From: Longimicrobiaceae bacterium
GTDB lineage: Bacteria; Gemmatimonadota; Gemmatimonadetes; Longimicrobiales; Longimicrobiaceae
Direction: 5' to 3'
NCBI GenBank assembly: GCA_030146875.1
Contig: JASLAX010000010.1
Coordinates: 1 to 33,673, forward strand
Length of the DNA stretch: 33,673 nt
How positions within the stretch are numbered: the first letter of the stretch is position 1; every line of letters begins with the position of its first letter. Both the position numbers and the translations under genes were made by a program. The notes below the pieces were generated by a model. It worked only from the letters and a program-made list of their open reading frames with translations. It made no database searches and was not told the origin of the DNA. This document shows positions 23,222 through 30,254 of this stretch, piece by piece.

Positions 23222-24656
23222 TGATTCCGTAACGCTCCGGATCCGTGGTCTTGATGATGGCGCGGCGCGCCTTGCCCGTGGCGGGGTCGTCCTCGGAGAG
23301 GTCCACCACGCGGGGGGGGTCCACGGGGATCCCCATGGCGTCGTGGATGACCTTCACCACCGGCTGGTGCAGCGCGTCGGGGCGCGAGGCGGCGGCGCAG
23401 ACCACGGCCAGCTCCAGCGTGTCCAGGATGACCACGCTCCCGATGGGGTAGATACCCGTCATGCTGATGAACGCCTTCACCACCAGCGGGTCGAAGCCGC
23501 GGGCAGGGTTGTCGCGCATCTCGCGCAGCACCCGGTCGGCGGGCCAGGGCTGCGACTGGTAGCTCCGCTTGGTGGTGGCGGCGTCGAAGCCGTCGGCCAC
23601 CGCCACGATGCGCGAGAAGAGCGTGGGGTTCCGCGGGCGGTACGAGCGCGGGTAGCCCGTCTGGTCGATCTTCATGTGGTGCTCGTACGCCATCAGCATG
23701 GCGCGCAGCGGCAGCTCGGCCAGGCCGCGCATGCCGAACAGCGCCAGCAGCCCCTCGGCGGGGTGCTCCTGCATCACCCCCGCCTCCTCCGGGGTGAGCG
23801 AGCTGGTCTTGTTCACCACCTCCCACGGCATCCGGATCTTGCCGATGTCGTGCATCAGCGCGCCCAGGCCCAGCTCGTAGAGCTGGTGCTTGTCGAACCC
23901 CAGCTTCTTCCCCAGCGCCACGCTGAAGATGCAGACGTTCACGCAGTGGGTGAAGGTGTACTCGTCGTAGTCGCGCAGGGTGGTGAGGCCCACGATGGAG
24001 GTCTCGTTGCTCAGCACCTGGTCCACGATCGACTGCACCGCGCGCTTCACCGGGCGCAGCGAGGCGCCCTTCCCGATCCGCAGCCCCGTCATGGCCTCGC
24101 GCGCCACCGCCACCGTCTGCGCGTAGGTGCGCTTGGCCTGCGTGCGGGAGTCGTCGTCGCCGTCCAGCGACTGGTTCTCCTGGTCGGGCCGCACCGCCAG
24201 CCGCAGCACCGAGGTGCGGTCCAGGCGCTCGGCGAACACCTCGAAGGGCTCGTCGCCGCCCGGCTCGCCCAGCAGCAGGGAGAGGAACGCCGTCCACTCG
24301 CCCGTCTCCACCCCGGCGATCACGTCCACCTGGCCGATCCCGTGGCGGCGCAGGGCGGAGCCCACCAGCCCGTAGGTGGCGTAGCTCGCCAGGTCCACGC
24401 GCAGGCGCAGGTCGTTGACGAAGAACACGTCGCCCACGTGGCGCAGCGACACCTCGCCCTCGGTGGCGAGCAGGCGGCCGGCGGCCGCCTCCAGCTCGGC
24501 CAGGGCGTTGACCACCACCTGGTTCTCGAGCGGGTAGAGCTGCAGCGAGCGCAGCGCGGCCGAGACCGCGAAGAGCATGTCGCGCCCGCTGCGCTGCAGG
24601 CCGCGGTCGTCCGCGCTCAGCAGGCCGCCCGCGGCGGCGCCGGTCTGCTCGGTCAC
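23199..24656 (-). CDS. HD-GYP domain protein inside the trp operon
   Basis: 485 aa, cytosolic. The N-terminal domain (about 20-155) is unnamed but similar to that of the preceding HEAT protein (ALRSLQLYPLENQ; RRHGIGQVDVIAGVETGEW). The HD-GYP domain spans about 200-420: H237 (FTHCVNV), H269-D270 (MHDIGK), H298, H326-H327, GYP at 334-336 and D355 (VADGFDAAT). HD-GYP enzymes generally cleave cyclic di-GMP. The family HHE..DG.GYP box reads HHMKIDQTGYP here, so Glu is Met and Gly is Gln, and activity is not assured. The GTG at 24656 overlaps the HEAT gene stop as GTGA. Confidence 0.9.
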   Translation of the reverse strand: MTEQTGAAAGGLLSADDRGLQRSGRDMLFAVSAALRSLQLYPLENQVVVNALAELEAAAGRLLATEGEVSLRHVGDVFFVNDLRLRVDLASYATYGLVGSALRRHGIGQVDVIAGVETGEWTAFLSLLLGEPGGDEPFEVFAERLDRTSVLRLAVRPDQENQSLDGDDDSRTQAKRTYAQTVAVAREAMTGLRIGKGASLRPVKRAVQSIVDQVLSNETSIVGLTTLRDYDEYTFTHCVNVCIFSVALGKKLGFDKHQLYELGLGALMHDIGKIRMPWEVVNKTSSLTPEEAGVMQEHPAEGLLALFGMRGLAELPLRAMLMAYEHHMKIDQTGYPRSYRPRNPTLFSRIVAVADGFDAATTKRSYQSQPWPADRVLREMRDNPARGFDPLVVKAFISMTGIYPIGSVVILDTLELAVVCAAASRPDALHQPVVKVIHDAMGIPVDPPRVVDLSEDDPATGKARRAIIKTTDPERYGINVGDYFV

Positions 24657-26338
24657 GAGCGCAGCGCCCTCAGGGCGCGGCCCACGGCGCTGCGCACCAC
24701 GGCGTCGGGATCGGCGGCGGCGGCCGCCAGCGCCTTCTCGGCCGAGGGATGCTGGATGCGGCCCAGCCCCAGGGCGGCGCAGGCGCGCATCTCCCCCGTC
24801 TCGCGCCGGCCCAGCCAGCTCTTGCCGTTCAGCATGCGCTCCAGCACCGCCACGCCGGGCTGCCCCGCCACGGCCCCGTAGGCCTCGAAGAAGGCGATGC
24901 GCTCCGTCAGGTCCGCCTCGCGCACCCGCTTGGAGTCCAGCAGCGCCTCCAGCCTCTCCCGCGAGGCGGGGGGCCGCAGCGCGGCGAGCGCGCGGGCGGC
25001 GGCCACGCGCACCTCGCGGTCGGCGTCCTCGAGCGCGCCCTCCAGCGCGGACATCGAGGCGGGCGCCTTCAGCTCCTGCAGCGCCTCCACCGCCACCAGG
25101 CGCACCGCCGTCTCTGGCCGGGCCAGGAGCTTCGCCACCTGGGGCGCGGCCCCGGTGGCCTTCAGGCGGCCGATCAGGCGCGCGGCGCCGGCCACCACCG
25201 CGGGGTCGGGGTCGGAGACCAGCTTCACCAGGTGGTCCCGGTTCGCCGAGCCCAGCCGCTCCGCCGCGCCGGTGAGCGCGGCGCGCACGGCGGCGGACGA
25301 GGCGGACTCGCCCGCCCGCAGCAGCGGCGCCAGCGCGTCGGGGGGGAAGTAGACCAGCAGCTCGGAGAGCGTCTCGCGCGAGAAGCCGTCCCCGGCCTGC
25401 TCCACGATGCGCACCAGCTCGGTGACGGTCTCGATCCGGGCGAGCTGCTCGAAGACGCTGCGCACCCCGCGCAGGGCGTTGGCGGGGAGCGGCGGGCGCG
25501 CGGTGGCGACCGCCACCATCTCCCGCAGCACGTACGCGGCGCTGTCCAGCTTCCCCGCCCCCAGCAGCGTCGGCAGCACGTCCGACAGGATGGCGACCAC
25601 GGCCTCCTGCCGGTCGGGGCGCCCGTCCTGCAGGCGGTCGAAGAGCGCGTTCAGCACGTCCGTCCACAGGTCGCGCTGCATCTCGCCGCGCAGCTCCGCC
25701 TCCAGGCGGCGCAGCTCGGGCTCGTCCAGGAAGTACAGCGTCTCGCGGAAGTCGTCGCGCGAGATGGACGAGACCACCGCCGGCTCCGGCTCCACCTCGG
25801 CCACTGGGCGCACCGGGCGCGGCGCGGCGCCGCTGGGCGCGGGCAGGGCCACGCCCTCGCTGAGCGGCTCCACGTAGCGGTAGCGCAGGTGCAGCCAGTC
25901 GCGCTCCCACAGCACGGTGAGCAGGTCCTCCTCCTCGCCGCGGTTGCGCTGCACGCGGGCCAGCACGTCCACGAAGGGCGCCAGCTCCTCGGTCTCGAAC
26001 TCGGGGTGGAAGGCCAGCTCGCGGATGCCGTCGCGGTAGAGCAGGAACGCCAGCGAGTCGGCGCGCTCCTCGGCGTGGTACACGGCCACGCCCTCCCAGC
26101 GAAGGTCGTTCTCCTCCACCTGCACCACCAGCCGGTCCAGGTGCCCCCACAGGGCCTGCATCCGCGCCTGCTGGGTCTCCAGGAAGCGGTCGAGCGCGGG
26201 GGAGGCGCCCTCGTACAGCAGGTGGGTCCGCAGCGCCTTCGCGAAGCCTCGCACCACCTCCTGGACCTCCAGGCGCACGGGATCGGCCGCGCCCGGGGGG
26301 GCGGCTTCGTTTCCGTGCTGGAGGGCGGGTGAGGACAT
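24653..26338 (-). CDS. HEAT-repeat protein inside the trp operon
   Basis: 561 aa, no signal peptide. The N-terminal domain (about 20-150; ALRTHLLYEG, LLYRDGIRELAFHPEFETEEL) resembles that of the adjacent HD-GYP protein. A Pro/Val linker (about 165-190) is followed by a helical middle (about 195-340) and HEAT-like repeats (about 345-560), for example DPDPAVVAGAARLIGRLKATGA and DADREVRVAAARALAALR. Such repeats make protein-protein scaffolds, so it is probably a binding partner or regulator of the HD-GYP protein. The ATG at 26338 follows trpB by 44 bp; the stop overlaps the next gene (GTGA). Confidence 0.85.
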   Translation of the reverse strand: MSSPALQHGNEAAPPGAADPVRLEVQEVVRGFAKALRTHLLYEGASPALDRFLETQQARMQALWGHLDRLVVQVEENDLRWEGVAVYHAEERADSLAFLLYRDGIRELAFHPEFETEELAPFVDVLARVQRNRGEEEDLLTVLWERDWLHLRYRYVEPLSEGVALPAPSGAAPRPVRPVAEVEPEPAVVSSISRDDFRETLYFLDEPELRRLEAELRGEMQRDLWTDVLNALFDRLQDGRPDRQEAVVAILSDVLPTLLGAGKLDSAAYVLREMVAVATARPPLPANALRGVRSVFEQLARIETVTELVRIVEQAGDGFSRETLSELLVYFPPDALAPLLRAGESASSAAVRAALTGAAERLGSANRDHLVKLVSDPDPAVVAGAARLIGRLKATGAAPQVAKLLARPETAVRLVAVEALQELKAPASMSALEGALEDADREVRVAAARALAALRPPASRERLEALLDSKRVREADLTERIAFFEAYGAVAGQPGVAVLERMLNGKSWLGRRETGEMRACAALGLGRIQHPSAEKALAAAAADPDAVVRSAVGRALRALRS

Positions 26339-26382
26339 TCGCGGGGGCGTGGGAAGGGGGAAGGCCGGGGGAAGGCCCTCGC

Positions 26383-27600
26383 TCAGGCGTTCGCGGCCAT
26401 GGCGGCCACCTGGGCGACGTCCTTGTCGCCCCGGCCGCTCAGGCAGACCACCACCGGCCCGCGGCCGCGCCAGCGGGCACCCTCGCGGAGCAGGTACGCC
26501 ACGGCGTGCGCGCTCTCCAGCGCGGGGATGATCCCCTCCAGCCGCGCCAGCCGCTCGAAGGCGTCCAGCGCCTGGGCGTCGGTGATGGAGGCGTAGGTGG
26601 CGCGCCCCGCGTCCTTGAGCGCGGAGTGCTCCGGCCCCACGCCCGGGTAGTCCAGCCCGGCCGAGACGGAGTGGGCGGGCGCCACCTGGCCGGCGTCGTC
26701 CTGCAGCAGGTACGACAGGCAGCCGTGCAGCACGCCGGGGCGCCCGGCGGTCAGCGTGGCGGCGTGGCGGTCGGTGTCCACCCCGTCGCCCGCGGCCTCG
26801 ACCCCCACCAGCTCCACCTCCGCGTCGCCCACGAAGGGGTGGAAGATTCCGATGGCGTTGGAGCCGCCGCCCACGCAGGCGATCACCGCGGCGGGAAGGC
26901 GGCCCTCCACCTGCAGCGACTGCCGGCGCGCCTCGCGGCCGATCACCGACTGGAAGTCGCGCACCATGCGCGGGTAGGGGTCGGGGCCTACCACCGAGCC
27001 GATGATGTAGTGGGTGTCGTCCACGTTCGTCACCCAGTCGCGGATCGCCTCGTTGGTGGCGTCCTTGAGCGTGCGGGTGCCGCTGGACACGCCGCGCACC
27101 TCGGCCCCCAGCAGGCGCATGCGGTAGACGTTGAGGGCCTGCCGCTGCATGTCCTCCTCGCCCATGTACACCACGCAGTCCAGCCCGAACAGGGCGCAGA
27201 CCGTGGCCGTGGCCACGCCGTGCTGCCCCGCGCCCGTCTCGGCGATGATGCGGCGCTTTCCCATGCGGCGGGCGAGCAGCACCTGGCCCAGCGAGTTGTT
27301 GATCTTGTGCGACCCGGTGTGGTTCAGGTCCTCGCGCTTCAGGTACACCGCGACCCCGCCCGCGGCCTCGCCCAGGCGGCGGGCGCGGTAGAGCGGCGTC
27401 TCGCGCCCCACGTAGTCGCGGCGCAGCGCGTCCAGCTCCTCGTGGTACGAGGGGTCGGCGGCGGCCTGCGCGTACACGGCCTCCAGCTCGTCCAGCGCGG
27501 CGATCAGCGTCTCGGGAACGAAGCGTCCCCCGTAGGCGCCGAAGCGTCCGCGCTCCTGCGCGAGGGCGGCGGTCGAGGTGGGGCTGTCCATATGGGCCAT
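26383..27600 (-). CDS. trpB: Tryptophan synthase beta subunit
   Basis: 405 aa, PLP enzyme joining indole and serine to tryptophan. The PLP lysine is K99 in HTGSHKINN, the catalytic Glu is E121 in AETGAGQHG, and the phosphate-binding loop GGGSN is at 244-248. It is the standard TrpB1 type that pairs with TrpA. Start ATG 27600 or, nine bases later, 27591; neither has a strong Shine-Dalgarno. It lies 79 bp after trpF. Confidence 0.96.
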   Translation of the reverse strand: MAHMDSPTSTAALAQERGRFGAYGGRFVPETLIAALDELEAVYAQAAADPSYHEELDALRRDYVGRETPLYRARRLGEAAGGVAVYLKREDLNHTGSHKINNSLGQVLLARRMGKRRIIAETGAGQHGVATATVCALFGLDCVVYMGEEDMQRQALNVYRMRLLGAEVRGVSSGTRTLKDATNEAIRDWVTNVDDTHYIIGSVVGPDPYPRMVRDFQSVIGREARRQSLQVEGRLPAAVIACVGGGSNAIGIFHPFVGDAEVELVGVEAAGDGVDTDRHAATLTAGRPGVLHGCLSYLLQDDAGQVAPAHSVSAGLDYPGVGPEHSALKDAGRATYASITDAQALDAFERLARLEGIIPALESAHAVAYLLREGARWRGRGPVVVCLSGRGDKDVAQVAAMAANA

Positions 27601-27679
27601 GGGATCGGTACCGCTCCCGGAAAGGTTCTTCAACTCTGCCGCGCTCCGCCGTCCCCCCCGCGTCGGGAGGACGCCGGCC

Positions 27680-28339
27680 TCAGGGACCCCGTTCCCCGCG
27701 CGCGGCCGCCACGAAGGCGTACACCGCAGCGGGGTCCTTGATGCCGGGCGACGCCTCCACGCCCGAGGAGACGTCCACCACGTCCGGCCGCAGGGTCCGC
27801 ACCGCCCGTCCCACGTTGTCCGGCCGCAGACCGCCGGCCGCGACCAGGGAGACGCCGGGGGGAAGGGCGTCCAGCCGCGCCGCCACCCGGTCCCAGGGGA
27901 ACGAGGCGCCGGTTCCGCCGCGCGCCGCGGCGCTCCACCCGTCCAGCAGCAGGGCGTCCACGCTCCCGGCGTAGCGCCGGGCTCCCGCCACGAACTCGTC
28001 CCCGTCACGCGGGCGCAGGGCCTTCCACACCGTCCACCCCGCGGCGCGCATGCGCGCGGCCAGCTCGGGGGGCTCGTCACCGTGGAGCTGGAGCACCGAG
28101 AGGCCGGCCGTCTCGCCCGCGCGGGCCAGCTCGTCGGCGTCCGCGTCCACGAACACGCCCACGCCCTTCGCCGGGAGCCCCGCCAGGATCTCGCGCGCGG
28201 CCTCGGCGCTCACCGTCCGCTTTCCGCCGGGGGCCAGGACCACGCCCAGGAAGGCGGCGCCGGCCGTCACGGCGGTCTCCGCGTCCTGGGGGCGCGCGAG
28301 CCCGCAGACCTTGACGAGCGGGGCCCCCTCCGGCGTCAC
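27680..28339 (-). CDS. trpF: Phosphoribosylanthranilate isomerase
   Basis: 219 aa TIM-barrel enzyme converting phosphoribosylanthranilate to CdRP. Catalytic C12 is in VKVCGL and the general-acid Asp in LLLDGW (D133). LQLHGDE (83-89), GGTGASFPW (141-149) and DVSSGVE..PGIKD near the end are also family motifs. The GTG start at 28339 overlaps the trpC stop as GTGA. Confidence 0.95.
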   Translation of the reverse strand: MTPEGAPLVKVCGLARPQDAETAVTAGAAFLGVVLAPGGKRTVSAEAAREILAGLPAKGVGVFVDADADELARAGETAGLSVLQLHGDEPPELAARMRAAGWTVWKALRPRDGDEFVAGARRYAGSVDALLLDGWSAAARGGTGASFPWDRVAARLDALPPGVSLVAAGGLRPDNVGRAVRTLRPDVVDVSSGVEASPGIKDPAAVYAFVAAARGERGP

Positions 28340-29142
28340 GCCAGGCGTTCCCCGGCCGCCTTGGGGCGCCCGGCCAGGGCGGCGGCGGCGGCGCGCAGGT
28401 CGGGCTGGCGCATCAGCGACTCGCCCACCAGGACGGCGTCCACCCCCGCCGCGCCCAGGCGGTCCACGTCCTCGGCGGTGCGGATGCCGCTCTCCGCCAC
28501 CAGGGTCACGTGGACGGGGACGTGCGAGGCCAGCTCCAGCGAGAGCCCCAGGTCGGTGGTGAAGGTGTCCAGGTCGCGGTTGTTCACGCCCACCAGCACC
28601 GACCCGGCGGCCAGCGCGCGCTCCGTCTCGGCGCGGTCGTGCACCTCCACCAGCGGATCCATCCCCAGCTCGGCGGCCAGGGCGAGCAGGTCGCCCAGCA
28701 GCGCCCCGTCCAGGATGCGCGCGATCAGCAGCACCCCGTCGGCGCCGGCGGCGCGGGCCTCCCAGAGCTGCAGGGGATCGACGACGAAGTCCTTCCGCAG
28801 CACCGGAAGGGAGACGGCGGCGCGCACGGCGCGCAGGGCGTACAGGTCGCCGCCGAAGTACTCGCGGTCGGTGAGCACGGAGACGGCGGCGGCCCCCGCG
28901 GCCTCGTAGGCCCGCGCCACCTCCGCCGGGTCGGCGCCCGGCCGGATCTCGCCCGCGGAGGGGGAGCGGCGCTTGACCTCGGCCAGCAGGCGGACCTCGC
29001 CCTCGGCGCGCAGCGCCGCCGCGAAGCCGCGCGCGGGGGGCGCGTCGGCGGCCCGGGACCGCAGCTCGGCCACCATCGGAGCGATCGCCTCCACCTCCTG
29101 CCGCTTGGTGCGGACGATGCGTTCCAGGATGCCTGCGGCCAC
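28336..29142 (-). CDS. trpC: Indole-3-glycerol phosphate synthase
   Basis: 268 aa TIM-barrel enzyme closing the indole ring. Motifs: AEVKRRSPSAG (54-64; K57), LRKDFV (115-120; K117), LLIARIL, LVEVHD, GVNNRDL and VAESGI. The frame is open to 29208, but the GTG at 29142 is the better start: AAGGAG (complement of 29148-29153) lies five bases upstream and MAAGILERIVRTKR matches the family N-terminus. First gene of the trp run, about 31 bases after the predicted transcription start. Confidence 0.95.
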   Translation of the reverse strand: MAAGILERIVRTKRQEVEAIAPMVAELRSRAADAPPARGFAAALRAEGEVRLLAEVKRRSPSAGEIRPGADPAEVARAYEAAGAAAVSVLTDREYFGGDLYALRAVRAAVSLPVLRKDFVVDPLQLWEARAAGADGVLLIARILDGALLGDLLALAAELGMDPLVEVHDRAETERALAAGSVLVGVNNRDLDTFTTDLGLSLELASHVPVHVTLVAESGIRTAEDVDRLGAAGVDAVLVGESLMRQPDLRAAAAALAGRPKAAGERLA

Positions 29143-29155
29143 TGCAACTCCTTCC

Positions 29156-29184
29156 TTGCGGTTCGGAATACCTTCGGGTATATT
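29156..29184 (+). promoter_or_regulatory. Predicted lexA promoter
   Basis: TTGCGG (29156-29161), 17-base spacer, TATATT (29179-29184). Transcription would begin near 29191, giving a leader of about 40 bases to the lexA ATG. The -10 box overlaps that of the opposing trpC promoter. Read by eye, not tested. Confidence 0.6.
29168..29181. promoter_or_regulatory. Palindrome in the lexA-trpC control region (candidate operator)
   Basis: ATACC (29168-29172), TTCG, GGTAT (29177-29181): a perfect 5-bp inverted repeat over a 4-base centre, lying across the lexA spacer and both -10 boxes. TTCGG recurs at 29162, 29173, 29187 and 29198 (spacings 11, 14, 11). It does not match the E. coli CTGT-N8-ACAG or the Bacillus GAAC-N4-GTTC SOS box. 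It could bind LexA or a tryptophan regulator. Confidence 0.45.
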
Positions 29185-29208
29185 ACTTCGGTGCCTGTTC
29201 GGATTCAA
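29180..29208 (-). promoter_or_regulatory. Predicted trp operon promoter
   Basis: On the minus strand: TTGAAT (complement of 29203-29208), 17-base spacer, TAATAT (complement of 29180-29185). Transcription would start near 29173, about 31 bases before the trpC GTG. There is no room for a long leader-peptide attenuator. Confidence 0.65.
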
Positions 29209-29230
29209 CCCGTCCCGCCCGGAGACCTCA

Positions 29231-29836
29231 ATGGCCCTGACGAAGAAGCAGCGGCAGATCCTGGACTTCGTGGAGTCGTTCGTGGATTCGAACGGCTACT
29301 CTCCCAGCTACGAGGAGATCGCCGACTCGTTCGGGTACTCCTCCCTGGCCACGGTCCACGAGCATCTGAGTAATCTGGAGCAAAAGGGCTTCCTGCGAAA
29401 GAACTACAACAAGAGCCGCTCGCTAGAGGTCGTCCGCGCGGAGATCGGCGCGCTGGCGGTGGAGCTCCCCCTCTACGGCAGCGTGGCGGCCGGCCTTCCC
29501 ATCGAGGCGGTGCAGGACACCGAGACGGTGTCGGTGCCGCACGACATGGTGCGCCGCGGCGAGAACTACGTGCTGCGCGTGAAGGGCGACTCCATGATCG
29601 ACGAGCAGATCCGCGACGGCGACTACATCATCGTGAACTCGCGCCAGACGGCCGAGAACGGCGAGATGGTGGTGGCGCTGGTGGACGGCGAGTCGGCGAC
29701 GGTCAAGAAGTTCTACCGCGAGCCCGCCGGGCGCGTGCGCCTGCAGCCGGCCAACCCCACCATGTCCGCCATGTATTTCGAGGGCACCCGGGTGCAGATC
29801 CAGGGCATCGTCGTCGGCGTGATCCGGAAGTACTGA
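29231..29836 (+). CDS. lexA: SOS repressor LexA
   Basis: 201 aa. N-terminal winged helix-turn-helix (about 1-65, ALTKKQRQILDFVESFV), then the S24-like self-cleaving domain. The Ala-Gly cleavage site is A87-G88 (GSVAAGLP), the catalytic Ser is S121 (KGDSMID) and the Lys is K159 (ATVKKF). On RecA-ssDNA activation LexA cleaves itself and derepresses SOS genes. The ATG at 29231 has GGAG at 29221-29224, six bases away. It is divergent from trpC across 88 bp. Self-regulation through this gap is likely from general knowledge of LexA; the operator is not certain. Confidence 0.96.
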   Translation: MALTKKQRQILDFVESFVDSNGYSPSYEEIADSFGYSSLATVHEHLSNLEQKGFLRKNYNKSRSLEVVRAEIGALAVELPLYGSVAAGLPIEAVQDTETVSVPHDMVRRGENYVLRVKGDSMIDEQIRDGDYIIVNSRQTAENGEMVVALVDGESATVKKFYREPAGRVRLQPANPTMSAMYFEGTRVQIQGIVVGVIRKY

Positions 29837-29885
29837 GCGGTCCCACCACCCCCGCCGCGGCCCACCGGGCCGGGAGAGAAGAGCG

Positions 29886-30020
29886 ATGAGCGCCACGGTC
29901 TCGACCCCCTTCGTCGTCGGAAGGATCGCCAAGGACGGCAGCCGCATGATCGTGCTGGAGCGCGCGGCGCCCGCCCCCATCCCCGGCCCCTGGGACCTGC
30001 GCGCGGTCTTCTCGCGCTGA
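29886..30020 (+). CDS. Small ORF downstream of lexA (44 aa)
   Basis: ATG to TGA, 44 codons: begins MSATVSTPFVVGRIAKDG and ends PGPWDLRAVFSR. A Shine-Dalgarno, GGAG at 29873-29876, lies nine bases upstream, and the start is 49 bp after the lexA stop. No family recognised. It lacks a membrane helix, unlike YneA-type SOS division inhibitors. If co-transcribed with lexA it would be SOS-induced. Alternatively a chance ORF. Confidence 0.5.
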   Translation: MSATVSTPFVVGRIAKDGSRMIVLERAAPAPIPGPWDLRAVFSR

Positions 30021-30039
30021 GCCTCTCCGCGCGGGCACG

Positions 30040-30116
30040 GCGGACGCCTTCCCGCCTCGGCTCGGCGAGGCCGGCTCGACCGTCCCGGGCAGTCCGGCTC
30101 GGCTGACGGCGTCCGC
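30040..30116 (+). other. Structured non-coding element after the small ORF
   Basis: Outer arms GCGGACGCC (30040-30048) and GGCGTCCGC (30108-30116) are exact complements. Inside, GCCTCG (30054-30059) pairs with CGAGGC (30066-30071) over a 6-base loop. This could be a branched RNA fold or part of the lexA transcript end. In sequence this GC-rich, chance pairing is not negligible. Confidence 0.35.
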
Positions 30117-30185
30117 GGGGGCCGCATGCGCCCCGTCCGCGGCGGATTCACAGCGGAAATCACGTGCCTCTCTCTCCCGCCCCGA

Positions 30186-30254
30186 GGCGGCGGAGGACGG
30201 CGAGACACGCAACGGCTTGAGCGATCAGGGGTTCGGTCCCCTGGCCGCCTTTTT
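30186..30254 (+). terminator. Hairpin with U5 tract, possible end of a small RNA
   Basis: CAGGGG (30226-30231), loop TTCGGT, CCCCTG (30238-30243), then GCCGCC (30244-30249) and five T (30250-30254), with another T triplet soon after. GGCGGC at 30186-30191 can pair with 30244-30249 to close a larger fold directly before the T run. T runs are rare in this window, which favours a real intrinsic terminator for the lexA transcript or for an RNA encoded just upstream. Confidence 0.5.

Noticed and set aside
28973..29230. In-frame upstream extension of lexA
   Set aside because: It would overlap trpC antisense and the promoter region; the ATG at 29231 with GGAG spacing and the family N-terminus decide the start.
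29143..29230. Classical SOS box before lexA
   Set aside because: Neither CTGT-N8-ACAG nor GAAC-N4-GTTC is present; only the non-classical palindrome and TTCGG repeats remain as candidates.
30184..30250. tRNA-like segment (ggttcggtcccc near the 3' end, ggcgg/ccgcc arms)
   Set aside because: The T-arm loop is one base short, the total length is about 60 bases and no anticodon arm can be formed. I keep it as a terminator-like structure.
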